Assembly: GCA_016196825.1 (NCBI GenBank)
Contig: JACPWY010000054.1
Location: forward strand, 1 to 64,000
Source of the DNA: Deltaproteobacteria bacterium
GTDB lineage: Bacteria; Bdellovibrionota; FAC87; UBA2466
Direction: 5' to 3'
DNA length: 64,000 nucleotides
Below are positions 26,427-35,090 of the stretch, piece by piece. Numbering within the stretch: position 1 is the stretch's first letter; the number at the start of each line of letters is the position of its first letter. Made by a program: the position numbers and the translations under genes. The notes under the pieces were generated by a model. The model did no database searches and was not told the origin of the DNA. It saw only the letters and a program-made list of their open reading frames with translations.

Positions 26427-27704
26427 ATGCTCGAAACCAAAGAATTGACCAACCAGCCGGTTCTCCCCGTGGATGCGCCACTCACCGCGGACTGGCGTTT
26501 GAAAGTTCCCACCGTCTCGGAACTCACGCGCCGTTTGAGAGGCCACATCGAAAATTCCTTCTTCGACGTGTGGGTGCGAGGAGAGATTAGCACACTGCGA
26601 AAACCTGGTTCCGGCCACTCCTACTTCACTCTCAAAGACACCAACGCCCAACTGAGTGGCGTGCTTTTTCGGGGAGCCGCTTCGAAGCTCAAGTTTCAGG
26701 TCGAGGAGGGCATGGAGGTCCTCGCGCATGGATCGGTGACGGTCTATGAAGCGCGCGGCCAGTACCAATTGGTCTGTGACACTATCGAGCCGTGCGGTGT
26801 TGGAGCATTGCAGCTGGCCTTTGAACAGCTCAAATCGCGCCTCAATCAGGAGGGCCTTTTCGACGCAAAGAAAAAGCGCGTCTTGCCTTTCTTGCCCAAA
26901 CACATCGGTATCGTCACATCCGCCACAGGCGCGGCCGTGCGTGATGTCTTGAAAGTCATCTCGCGCCGATTCCCCGACCGGCAGATTACGATTTTTCCGT
27001 GTGCGGTTCAGGGGGAAAAGGCGGCCAGCGAGATCGTTACAGCACTCAATCTCGCCGAGAAATGGAACAGCCTATGTGCTCAAGGGGGAAGTGGACGTTT
27101 GCCAGTCGAGGTCTTAATCGTCGGTCGAGGCGGCGGTTCGCTTGAGGATCTCTGGCCCTTCAACGAAGAGATTGTCGCCCGTAAGCTCGCAACCTGCTCC
27201 ATTCCCACCATCTCAGCCGTGGGCCATGAGATCGATTTCACTATCGCCGACTTTGTTTCCGATTTGCGAGCCCCAACACCTTCCGCGGCCGCCGAGATCG
27301 TCTTCCCCAAACTGGAAGATTTGATTTACCAAGTTGAAACACGCCGAGAGCGCCTCGAGCTCCTGATGAAAAAGCGCCTCCAACAATTGAGGCTTCACCT
27401 TGGTCACCTCTCGCAGCGCCTCCTCGATCCCCGAGAGCGCATTCGCCAACTGAAAGACCAGTTCAGGAAAGAGATCGACCACCTCACCCAGGCCATGAGA
27501 ACACGCCTCCAATTCGCCCGCCGCCGCCTCGAAAATGGCGCCGGCCTTTTGCAATCCCTCTCACCACTGCAGATTCTGGGGCGCGGCTACTCCGTCACCC
27601 GCACGCCGGAAGGCACGATCGTGAGAAGCGTAAGAGCGGTCAAACCTGGGGACACAATCCAAACCCAACTCCCCGACGGCACCCTCTCCTCGCAGGTCCT
27701 CTAG
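26427..27704 (+). CDS. xseA: Exodeoxyribonuclease VII large subunit
   Basis: A 425-residue catalytic subunit. It has the N-terminal OB-fold (FFDVWVRGEISTLRKPGSGHSYFTLKD), the central nuclease domain (HIGIVTSATGAAVRDVLKVISRR, then VLIVGRGGGSLEDLWPFNEE and PTISAVGHEIDFTIADFVSD), a long coiled coil (310-375) and the C-terminal ILGRGYSVTR. It degrades single-stranded DNA with XseB. No xseB is adjacent. It lies 30 bp after hemJ and probably shares its transcript. Confidence 0.93.
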   Translation: MLETKELTNQPVLPVDAPLTADWRLKVPTVSELTRRLRGHIENSFFDVWVRGEISTLRKPGSGHSYFTLKDTNAQLSGVLFRGAASKLKFQVEEGMEVLAHGSVTVYEARGQYQLVCDTIEPCGVGALQLAFEQLKSRLNQEGLFDAKKKRVLPFLPKHIGIVTSATGAAVRDVLKVISRRFPDRQITIFPCAVQGEKAASEIVTALNLAEKWNSLCAQGGSGRLPVEVLIVGRGGGSLEDLWPFNEEIVARKLATCSIPTISAVGHEIDFTIADFVSDLRAPTPSAAAEIVFPKLEDLIYQVETRRERLELLMKKRLQQLRLHLGHLSQRLLDPRERIRQLKDQFRKEIDHLTQAMRTRLQFARRRLENGAGLLQSLSPLQILGRGYSVTRTPEGTIVRSVRAVKPGDTIQTQLPDGTLSSQVL

Positions 27705-27902
27705 GCAGCGCCACTAGACAACACTCCTAAAACGGCGTCAATATTAGGAGTATGAAATCCTTTAGTCGCTTGTTGGAGCTTGGGAGCAGAGTCTATCTGC
27801 GCATGTCAGGTAGAACGCGCGCAGAACATTGACGGGGTTTGGGCGCTTCCGTGGAAAGAGGCGCTGAAGGAGCTGGGGTTCAGGAAATAGTAGGGCCTGT
27901 GC
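27705..27902. other. Intergenic gap with an 8-bp inverted repeat and a possible decayed short frame
   Basis: ACTCCTAA (27723-27730) and TTAGGAGT (27744-27751) form an inverted repeat after xseA. An ATG at 27753 opens 26 codons (MKSFSRLLELGSRVYLRMSG...). Another frame then reads NIDGVWALPWKEALKELGFRK to a TAG just before the gloB end. This could be a frameshifted remnant of a small gene; evidence is weak. Confidence 0.25.
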
Positions 27903-28667
27903 TTAGATGTTGTCCTTGCGGCGGCGAATTTCCGTGAAGACTTCAAGGTCGGTGCCCTTTTCTAGACCGAGGCGTTTTCGGATGTAGGGGCTTTGGGGGC
28001 GCAGGAAGGGATTGGTTTTGAGCTCTTCGGCCAGGGTGAAGGGGACTGTCGGTTGGCCCGCGGCCCTACACTGCGCGACCTCTGCCCTCCGCCGCTGGAG
28101 ATCAGTATTTTCGGGCTCGAGCGTATTTGCGAACTCACCCAACGCTTGAGTGTATTCGTGACCACAGTAGACGAGGGTTTCCGGCGGCAGCCGGGCGATT
28201 TTCGCGAGGCTTGTGAACATCTGCTGAGGCGTCCCCTCGAAGAGCCGCCCGCAGCCCATCCCAAAAAGAGTGTCCCCGACGCAGACAATGCCGAGAGTGG
28301 GAAAAAAGAAAGCGACGTGGCCCAGCGTATGGCCGGGGATCTCGAGTGGGAGCACGGGAAGAGCCAGAATCTCAATCTGGTAGTTGTCTGAAACGATCGA
28401 GTCGAGCCCCGGCACGCGCGTTTCGTCCCGACGCGATCCGCTTATGGAACAACCCGTTCGCTCTTTGAGCTCAAGATTCCCTCCCACGTGGTCGGGGTGA
28501 TGATGGGTGCACAATATGTGTTTGAGTGTAAGCTGGTGTTCTTTCAACGCGACAAAAATGGGCTCCGCCTCGGAGGGATCCACCGCGATCGTCGCACCAT
28601 TCACGGCGGACAACAGCAACATATAGTTGTCTTTCAAAGCGGGAATGAGGCGACGCGTCCACTTCAT
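27903..28667 (-). CDS. gloB: Hydroxyacylglutathione hydrolase (glyoxalase II)
   Basis: Metallo-beta-lactamase-fold hydrolase of 254 residues that completes methylglyoxal detoxification by splitting S-lactoylglutathione. The binuclear metal motif is LCTHHHPDHVGG. Further ligands lie in EIPGHTLGHVAFFF and VGDTLFGMGCGRLFEG. VYCGHEYTQ and the C-terminal HAGH segment LKTNPFLRP bind glutathione. Length and motifs are ordinary. It is divergent from the following lipoprotein gene. Confidence 0.93.
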   Translation of the reverse strand: MKWTRRLIPALKDNYMLLLSAVNGATIAVDPSEAEPIFVALKEHQLTLKHILCTHHHPDHVGGNLELKERTGCSISGSRRDETRVPGLDSIVSDNYQIEILALPVLPLEIPGHTLGHVAFFFPTLGIVCVGDTLFGMGCGRLFEGTPQQMFTSLAKIARLPPETLVYCGHEYTQALGEFANTLEPENTDLQRRRAEVAQCRAAGQPTVPFTLAEELKTNPFLRPQSPYIRKRLGLEKGTDLEVFTEIRRRKDNI

Positions 28668-28787
28668 AACAAGAAGTCAACAATAACAGGGTCGCCCGCG
28701 GTTGACTCCTCTGTCCTCATTTTGGGAGCACTTCTTGTTTATGGCCTGTCTGTTCCGGTACACTCCGGCCTTATCAGGAGTCATTGA

Positions 28788-29636
28788 ATGCGCCTCGTTT
28801 CCTCTCCCATCTTGGTTTGTCTCTCCCTGGTTCTCGCCATTGGCTGCACGCGCCAGCACAAGAGTCGATCGGGCGAAGCGAAGGCCGCCAAGATCGAGGT
28901 CGCCTACGATGACTCCGTCCCATCCAAACAGCGCAGGCTCCTCGAAAACGATCTCAAGATCCTCTCCGACGCCGGCATCACCGACCATTCCGACACCAGT
29001 ATTCTCGACATCCCAGATTTCACGAACCAATCGCTCCATGACTGGTTTGGTGAAGGAATCCATTTCATTGTCGGTGAGAGTTTTTCCGAGAGCGCGATGA
29101 TCGGGCCCAAGAGTCGGTACCCGGCCGAACTGGCCGCCGATGGCGCCGTCACTGTGATGTTGAACCTGGGCGGCGGATTTTACAAATCAGGGAAAAAAAA
29201 GGGCGCCCTAGCGCAGGTTCCGATCGCCGGGCAATGGGTCAGCGTAACGTCTCCCATGGTGGGCATCCTCAAGATCGGTGCGGGGCTTTTCGGTAAGGTC
29301 TTGAAAGCTCCCCACGCCGGTTCCGATGATCCGGTGAACAGCTACGCTCGATTAGCGGTCTTGGGCCATGAAAAACGCCACAGCCAGGGGCGAGGCAAGA
29401 ACCTCTGTTTCTCACACGAGGTCTGCACGAGTGGAACCTACGCCGGCGAACCCGCCTGCGAAAAATACTACAACGGTCCCTACCGCGTGGAACGCGTGAT
29501 TCTGGAGAAATTCCGAGGCGCCTGCGAAATCTGTAACAAGAAAGACAACGCCTACCTCGACCTCCTCATCGCCGACTCCTACTCCCGCTCCGTCGGCTAC
29601 GAAATGGGCGACCCCACTCCTGAGACCACGCTGTAA
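28788..29636 (+). CDS. Lipoprotein with an HExxH motif (putative zinc metallopeptidase)
   Basis: The 282-residue protein has a lipoprotein signal with lipobox AIGC (Cys20). The segment LAVLGHEKRHSQGRGKN contains HEKRH, a match to the HExxH zinc-binding and catalytic motif. Downstream lie six Cys (NLCFSHEVCTS, PACEKYY, GACEICNKK) and several Glu that could be the third ligand. An AGGAG site precedes ATG 28788. No peptidase family can be named; a structural rather than catalytic role remains possible. Confidence 0.6.
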   Translation: MRLVSSPILVCLSLVLAIGCTRQHKSRSGEAKAAKIEVAYDDSVPSKQRRLLENDLKILSDAGITDHSDTSILDIPDFTNQSLHDWFGEGIHFIVGESFSESAMIGPKSRYPAELAADGAVTVMLNLGGGFYKSGKKKGALAQVPIAGQWVSVTSPMVGILKIGAGLFGKVLKAPHAGSDDPVNSYARLAVLGHEKRHSQGRGKNLCFSHEVCTSGTYAGEPACEKYYNGPYRVERVILEKFRGACEICNKKDNAYLDLLIADSYSRSVGYEMGDPTPETTL

Positions 29637-29681
29637 GGCAGAGAGCAGAACTGGCAATATTGCCTGAGCGTTGGCGTTGGC

Positions 29682-29746
29682 GTGAACATGAACCTACACG
29701 TAGACGTCTGGGCGACGACAACGTGTACGCATAGGTTCATGTTCAC
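29682..29746. repeat. Inverted repeat with 14-bp arms between convergent genes
   Basis: GTGAACATGAACCT (29682-29695) and AGGTTCATGTTCAC (29733-29746) are perfect inverted arms around 37 bp rich in ACGT steps. A related GTGAACGTGAACCT occurs at about 51056, also next to a convergent gene end. It may be a long terminator-like hairpin. Confidence 0.5.
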
Positions 29747-29779
29747 GTTTAGGTCTACGTTTATGTTTTCTTGAGCAGG

Positions 29780-30949
29780 CTATGAGCGGGCGCGATAGGC
29801 GACGATCTTAAGATAGTCCCCTTCTGGGAACCCGACTGGGTGATCATCCTCAGCTTTGAGATTGGCTTCGAGCTTCATGTCGCGGCCTAGTACACGCTGG
29901 ACGAGATCCTCGAATTGTTCGCGCTTGATGCGTGAGGTGCAACAGGCGGCGACGATACGGCCCCCCGGGGAGAGATTTTTCAGCACCTCGTGGTAGAGCG
30001 TCTTATACATGGCCAGGGCCTTGGGCACCTGTTCGATGGCGCTGGCCATCTGCGGCGGGTCCACGATGATGAGATCAAATTTTTCATCCACGTTAAGCGA
30101 ACGAATCCATCGAAAAACATCGGCCTCTATCACCTGAACTTTCGCTTTGCCCAAACTGTGGTGGACTCTGCCGAATTCAAGAGCTGGCTTCGCGCGATCC
30201 ACATTCCAGATCTCTCGCGCTCCCGCCGTTTCGGCCGCGAGTCCCAACGTTCCGGTGTAGCTAAAAAGATTCAAGACACGCTTCCCACCGAGATCCTTCC
30301 TCAGAGAGATCCACTTGCGCAAGTTGCGCAGATCCAGAAAGGCCCCCCCCTTCTGCCCAGAAAGAATGGGTACCGCAATCTTGAGCCCCCCCTCCCGGAT
30401 ATTCGCAATCTCGGGGGCGTAACCAAAAAGAATTTGTGCCTCCTTCTCCGTTTCCCGCCGTCGTTTTGCCGGCAACCTCCACACTATCGACGAGAAGCCA
30501 AGCCTCTGCCGCGCGAGCTGGGTCATATAACGCCCCAGGGAATCCACGGTCGGAGAGTAGGTCTGCAGCATCGCATTCCCACGGTAGACATCGATCACAA
30601 CGCCGGGCACGCCATCATTTTCTCCATGCAACAGACGAAAACCATCTGTGTATTTCAGAAGCTGATCGCGTCGCTGAATGGCCCGATCGAGTCTCGCCGC
30701 CCAGAACTCCCGCGTGGGTTCCTCTTTTTGGCTAAAAACCCGTATGCCAATCGCCCCCTGGCTCTCCCTCAAACCAAATCCGATGTTTCGGTTCTCGGAA
30801 TCCACAAGCCCCAGCCACTGCCCCGCGGGAATCACATCCGCCGCCGTGGAAAGATGACTCTTAAAGATCCACGGATGGCCCGACCGCACGACAGCCGCGG
30901 CCTGCTTGGTGAGTTGGTAGCGTTGAAATTGAAACTTCCGTGACTTCAT
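29780..30949 (-). CDS. rlmI: RlmI-like 23S rRNA cytosine C5 methyltransferase
   Basis: SAM-dependent RNA methyltransferase of 389 residues. An N-terminal PUA-type segment (VVRSGHPWIFKSHLS, VDSENRNIGFGL) is followed by the EEHD-like middle domain and the Rossmann core GKRVLNLFSYTGTLGLAA, IWNVDRAKPAL, DLIIVDPPQMA (motif IV) and IVAACCTSRI. The fold matches RlmI/YccW, which makes m5C1962. ATG 30949 is preferred; the longer frame enters the upstream gene's end. It follows the MATCAP-like gene after 5 bp. Confidence 0.85.
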   Translation of the reverse strand: MKSRKFQFQRYQLTKQAAAVVRSGHPWIFKSHLSTAADVIPAGQWLGLVDSENRNIGFGLRESQGAIGIRVFSQKEEPTREFWAARLDRAIQRRDQLLKYTDGFRLLHGENDGVPGVVIDVYRGNAMLQTYSPTVDSLGRYMTQLARQRLGFSSIVWRLPAKRRRETEKEAQILFGYAPEIANIREGGLKIAVPILSGQKGGAFLDLRNLRKWISLRKDLGGKRVLNLFSYTGTLGLAAETAGAREIWNVDRAKPALEFGRVHHSLGKAKVQVIEADVFRWIRSLNVDEKFDLIIVDPPQMASAIEQVPKALAMYKTLYHEVLKNLSPGGRIVAACCTSRIKREQFEDLVQRVLGRDMKLEANLKAEDDHPVGFPEGDYLKIVAYRARS

Positions 30950-30954
30950 CAGGC

Positions 30955-32247
30955 TTAATACAGACTGTAATCCCACGACTGGAAAATATTCTGACTGTCG
31001 AAATAATTCTGGAAAGCAGAGAGATCGATGTGGTTGAGATAGGCGCTGAAGCTAAAAAAGGAGAGGAGTGCCTCCCAGTTCTCCAGCCATTTCGGAACAA
31101 ATTTAGGGGGATTCAAAATTCCATGTGACCGCAACCAAGCAATCGTCGTCACATCCTCCAGCGCGATTCGACCACAGACGAGGCTCTCGATGAGGAGATG
31201 ATTCTGCGTCTTCACCGCGATCCTCAGGAAGTTGTAGATCCCCAGAAGGCCACCGAGATAAACCACATCCTTTGTGAAGGGGGCGCCGCCCGTCAGAGGC
31301 GCACCCCGAAAGACACGCTGAGTAGCATAAAACGCCTCACTGTCACTCTCGCAACGATCCCGATACCAACGGTAAAGCTCTATGAAATCCGCGCCAGCCT
31401 CTACCTTATCGATCGCCTGAATCCGATGACACAAAGACCAAAACCGATGCTGAGACATCGTGTGCCCGTAGATCTCATGGAAGACCGCAAGCCCTTCCTG
31501 AGTCATTGTCGTGCGCGGGCCACCGGAGGTGAGAAAATCACAGCCATTGTGATGGGCGCCGTTGTGGGCGGTGAGGCAGTGCGATTCGATCTCGTGGTTC
31601 CAAAGGGCATCGAGATCCATCACGGCAAATCGTGCGTCCCGCCGAATCCTCACCCGATTCATTCCGGCGACCACCTTCGCCACGATATCGTCGGTGATCT
31701 CAACCCGAACCGGAATCTCGGGTGTGCGCGCCTTCAATTTGAGCGCGAGCTTCTCCGCAAACTCTTCAGACGAGATCGACGCCTGTTTCTCGGTGATGTC
31801 GTTAATCGACACGGTCTCCAAGCGCGAGAGTAGCGCGGAGGCCAGCGCCAGGTTCGACTTGCCCCCTTCGTAGGGAATGCTTTTGGGGTTCCCGTAGAGG
31901 GCGGACGACACTTCGTGGAAGGTCTTGTTTTCCAGCTCTCCAAGAAGCCGTACGCCATTGCAATAACTCTGGTGCGTTCGCCGGAGCCAAATCAGCGCGG
32001 GATCATCGCCCTTGAGCTTGGGCTCGAGCGCTTTCAGCTGCTCCATTGCCTTCTCTCCGCTCGTTCTATCCACATTGTAGGTGGGCTTAGGGATGACGGT
32101 CCCTTTCGCCGCTAAAAATTCCGCCGCGACCTTGGGATCCCATGAAAGCGAAGCCAAGATCTTAGTCTTCTTCGCGCAGAATTTAAAAACGTCGCTCGCC
32201 TCGGCAATGGTCGAGACCAGCTTGGATTTGGAAACTGTGTTGGCCAT
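30955..32247 (-). CDS. MATCAP/DUF1704 (QEGLA-motif) metallopeptidase-like protein
   Basis: A 430-residue protein of the DUF1704 family. It has DALWNHEIESHCLTAHNG (HExxxH zinc motif, as in MATCAP tyrosine carboxypeptidases) and the name-giving TMTQEGLAVFHEI, followed by YRWYRDRCESDSEAFYATQRVFRG. Bacterial members are uncharacterised; the eukaryotic relatives remove C-terminal tyrosine from tubulin. It starts on the stop codon of leucine dehydrogenase (TGATG) and ends 5 bp before rlmI, forming a three-gene operon. Confidence 0.8.
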   Translation of the reverse strand: MANTVSKSKLVSTIAEASDVFKFCAKKTKILASLSWDPKVAAEFLAAKGTVIPKPTYNVDRTSGEKAMEQLKALEPKLKGDDPALIWLRRTHQSYCNGVRLLGELENKTFHEVSSALYGNPKSIPYEGGKSNLALASALLSRLETVSINDITEKQASISSEEFAEKLALKLKARTPEIPVRVEITDDIVAKVVAGMNRVRIRRDARFAVMDLDALWNHEIESHCLTAHNGAHHNGCDFLTSGGPRTTMTQEGLAVFHEIYGHTMSQHRFWSLCHRIQAIDKVEAGADFIELYRWYRDRCESDSEAFYATQRVFRGAPLTGGAPFTKDVVYLGGLLGIYNFLRIAVKTQNHLLIESLVCGRIALEDVTTIAWLRSHGILNPPKFVPKWLENWEALLSFFSFSAYLNHIDLSAFQNYFDSQNIFQSWDYSLY

Positions 32248-33353
32248 CAACGCTTCACGATGCGGCCCGGGAAGGTGGGCTGCGTTTTCCCGAGGTAGCG
32301 ACCCCTTAGATGGCTAATAGCCGCCATCCGTTTTTCGGCCACTCGGTCGGCGCAACGGTACTCAGGCAGATTCTCCTTCTGGGAGTCATGTAAGATCGTT
32401 TTGATGGCGTAGTAGATATTGCGAATCATTCGATTGGCTCTGAGTTCATCATACCCTTCAAACTCAATCGACACATTCATCAAACCGCCCGCGTTAATGG
32501 CATAGTCCGGCGCGTAAAGAATCTTTTTCGCATACAGGACGTCGCCGCACTCAGGCGTAGCGAGCTGATTATTCGCGCTGCCCGCCACAATCTTGCACCG
32601 CAGTCGTGCAAGCGTCTTTTCATTGATGACGGCTCCCAACGCCGCCGGGCAGAAAATATCGACGTCTGCGTCATAGATTTCATCGGTCGCAACGACCGAA
32701 ATGTTGGGACGATTTTGATACTGGTCACAACGAGAGCGATCGATGTCACAGACAAAGACTCTCATCTCGGAGTCCAAAAAGAGCTCAATCAGCTCGCGCC
32801 CCACGTTGCCGGCGCCCTGAACCGCCACACTCAAACCCTTCAAGGAGTCTTTTCCGAGCTTCACCTCAACGCAGGCCCGAATTCCTTCGAGCACCCCGCG
32901 CGCCGTCCACGGCGAAGGATCACCGGATCCGCCGTGAGTCTTGGCCACTCCCACCACGTTGCTCGTTTCCATGAAGATGAATTCCATGTCGTTGACGTCG
33001 GTGCCGACATCCTCGGCCGTGATGTAGCGGCCATTCAGAGAATCCACGAACGATCCGAAGGTCCGAAAGAGCGCCTCCGACTTGTCGGTCTTTGGATCGG
33101 CGATGATGACAGCTTTGCCGCCGCCGAGGTTCAACCCCGCCACCGCCGCCTTATAGGTCATTCCCCGAGAGAGACGGAGCACATCGTCGATGGCGTGATC
33201 CACGCTATCGTATTTCCACATGCGCAAGCCGCCGAGAGCCGGGCCCAGACGCGTGTTGTGGATAGCAATAATCGATTTGAGACCTGAGTTTTGGTCGTTA
33301 AAGAACACGACCTCTTCGTGATCACTCTTGAAAACCGTTTCAATAGAGGCCAT
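32247..33353 (-). CDS. ldh: Leucine/branched-chain amino-acid dehydrogenase (Glu/Leu/Phe/Val DH family)
   Basis: NAD-dependent oxidative deaminase of 368 residues. The catalytic region is [36 protein letters not shown] (two Lys) and [15 protein letters not shown] (Asp). The Rossmann motif is [16 protein letters not shown], followed by CDIDRSR. Short length and the GGGKAVI motif fit leucine dehydrogenase rather than glutamate dehydrogenase. It would convert Leu, Val and Ile to 2-oxo acids, which fits the neighbouring acyl-CoA mutase and acyl-CoA dehydrogenase. Start is ATG 33353. Confidence 0.88.
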   Translation of the reverse strand: MASIETVFKSDHEEVVFFNDQNSGLKSIIAIHNTRLGPALGGLRMWKYDSVDHAIDDVLRLSRGMTYKAAVAGLNLGGGKAVIIADPKTDKSEALFRTFGSFVDSLNGRYITAEDVGTDVNDMEFIFMETSNVVGVAKTHGGSGDPSPWTARGVLEGIRACVEVKLGKDSLKGLSVAVQGAGNVGRELIELFLDSEMRVFVCDIDRSRCDQYQNRPNISVVATDEIYDADVDIFCPAALGAVINEKTLARLRCKIVAGSANNQLATPECGDVLYAKKILYAPDYAINAGGLMNVSIEFEGYDELRANRMIRNIYYAIKTILHDSQKENLPEYRCADRVAEKRMAAISHLRGRYLGKTQPTFPGRIVKR

Positions 33354-33441
33354 ACACGCACTCCTGTCCCCCCCAAAAACGGTGGTCACTCTACCTCAAA
33401 AAGTCTTTGAAAACCAACACCTCTTCAATAGACTGGGGCCC

Positions 33442-34941
33442 ATGGCAGATCCCAAAACGCCTGAACTTCCCGGCGCATTCCCCTTCACCCGCGGTATCCA
33501 CGCCTCGATGTATACGAAAAAACTTTGGACGATGCGCCAATACGCCGGCTTCGGTGACGCGAAGGCCTCGAACGAGCGCTACCGATACCTCCTGAGCCAA
33601 GGAATCACCGGCCTCTCCATCGCTTTCGATCTGCCCACCCAGATGGGTTACGACTCCGACCACGCCATGGCTCGCGGCGAGGTGGGGCGAGTGGGTGTGG
33701 CGATCTCTTCGCTGGATGACATGGGCATCGTACTCGATGGCATCGATCTCGCGACCGTCTCCACCTCGATGACCATCAACTCCACGGCCTCCATTCTCTT
33801 GGCATTCTACCTCGCGGTGGCTGAAAAACAGGGAGTCGCCCCCAACCGTCTGCGGGGGACGATTCAAAATGATGTGTTGAAGGAATACATCGCCCGCGGC
33901 ACATACGTATTTCCGCCCGGGCCCTCGTTGAAGATCACCGCCGACATCATAGAATTCTGCAAAAATGAAGTGCCGGAATGGAATACGATCTCGATCAGTG
34001 GCTATCACATTCGCGAGGCCGGCAGCACGGCCGTCCAGGAAGTCGCTTTTACGCTCGCTAACGGACTGGCCTACGTGCAGACCGCCCTCGATCGGGGACT
34101 TAAGATCGACGAGTTTGCCCCGCGCCTCTCATTCTTTTTCAATGTCCATAACGACTTTTGCGAGGAAATCGCCAAGTTTCGCGCAGCTCGTCGCCTCTGG
34201 GCAAAGTTGATTGAGGAGCGCTTTTCGCCAAAAGATCAGAAATCGCTCATGCTCCGCTTCCACGCTCAAACCGCTGGCAGCACCCTGATCGCCCAGGATG
34301 TCGACTCAAATGTCTGCCGTGTGACCCTCCAATGCATGGCGGCTGTTCTCGGAGGTGCGCAATCGATCCACACCAATTCCCGGGATGAAGCCCTCGGCCT
34401 CCCGACAGTGGAATCGGCGACCCTCGCGTTGCGCACGCAACAGGTGATTGCCTACGAGTCGGGTGTGGCCAATAACGTGGATCCCTTTGGCGGCGCCGAT
34501 CTGATCGAAAAAACGACCGATATGATCGAACGCGAGGCCAGGCAGCTCATCGAGGTCATCGAAAGTAAGGGCGGGGTAGTCGCGTGCCTCCAGGCCGGCT
34601 ACCAGCAGGACTGCATCCAATCAGCCGCCTACCAGTACCAACAAGAGATCGAGAACAAAACCCGAATCATCGTTGGACAGAACAGATTCAATGAAGGGGC
34701 GCAAAGCTCAGCGCCGGTCTTAAAGATCGAGCCGCGGGTTGAGATCGATCAGGTTGCCAGACTCATGGCCTTTAAGAAAAAGCGCAAGGCGGATGCCGCG
34801 AGCAAAGCGCTCATCGAGCTCGACCGTACGGCACGCGAAAATCGCAACCTCATGCCACCCATTCTCGCAGCCGTAAAAGCCCACGTCACACTGGGCGAGA
34901 TCACCGAAACGCTGGTTAAGATTTACGGCCGGCATTCTTAG
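33442..34941 (+). CDS. Acyl-CoA mutase large subunit (methylmalonyl-CoA mutase family)
   Basis: B12-dependent mutase catalytic subunit, 499 residues: [30 protein letters not shown] (Tyr of RQYAGF as in methylmalonyl-CoA mutase), [37 protein letters not shown] (catalytic His) and [16 protein letters not shown]. The cobalamin-binding DxHxxG domain is absent, so a separate small subunit is needed and none is nearby. Methylmalonyl-CoA or another branched acyl-CoA are possible substrates. ATG 33442 is assumed; GTG 33382 would add 20 residues. The stop codon lies in a tandem repeat. Confidence 0.85.
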   Translation: MADPKTPELPGAFPFTRGIHASMYTKKLWTMRQYAGFGDAKASNERYRYLLSQGITGLSIAFDLPTQMGYDSDHAMARGEVGRVGVAISSLDDMGIVLDGIDLATVSTSMTINSTASILLAFYLAVAEKQGVAPNRLRGTIQNDVLKEYIARGTYVFPPGPSLKITADIIEFCKNEVPEWNTISISGYHIREAGSTAVQEVAFTLANGLAYVQTALDRGLKIDEFAPRLSFFFNVHNDFCEEIAKFRAARRLWAKLIEERFSPKDQKSLMLRFHAQTAGSTLIAQDVDSNVCRVTLQCMAAVLGGAQSIHTNSRDEALGLPTVESATLALRTQQVIAYESGVANNVDPFGGADLIEKTTDMIEREARQLIEVIESKGGVVACLQAGYQQDCIQSAAYQYQQEIENKTRIIVGQNRFNEGAQSSAPVLKIEPRVEIDQVARLMAFKKKRKADAASKALIELDRTARENRNLMPPILAAVKAHVTLGEITETLVKIYGRHS

Positions 34942-35090
34942 CGTGCCCCTTAGCGTGCCCCTTAGCGTGCCCCTTAGCGTGCCCGTCGTCTTTTGCCTTA
35001 GCGTGCCCGTCGTCTTTTAGGCCTAAAAAGAGCTGGTCACCTCGTGTGACCGCTACCAATTTAGGCCTAAAAAACGACGGGCACGCCTAG
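34937..35090. repeat. Tandem 12-mer array joined to a long inverted repeat
   Basis: CTTAGCGTGCCC is repeated four times head to tail (34937-34984). GTCGTCTTTT and GC follow, then a fifth copy (34997-35008) again with GTCGTCTTTT. The last unit continues into AGGCCTAAA and forms the left arm (34999-35027) of a nearly perfect inverted repeat; the right arm is 35060-35089. The inner loop holds GGTCAC/GTGACC. It spans the stop codon of the mutase gene and ends at the stop of murJ, between convergent genes. Confidence 0.8.
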
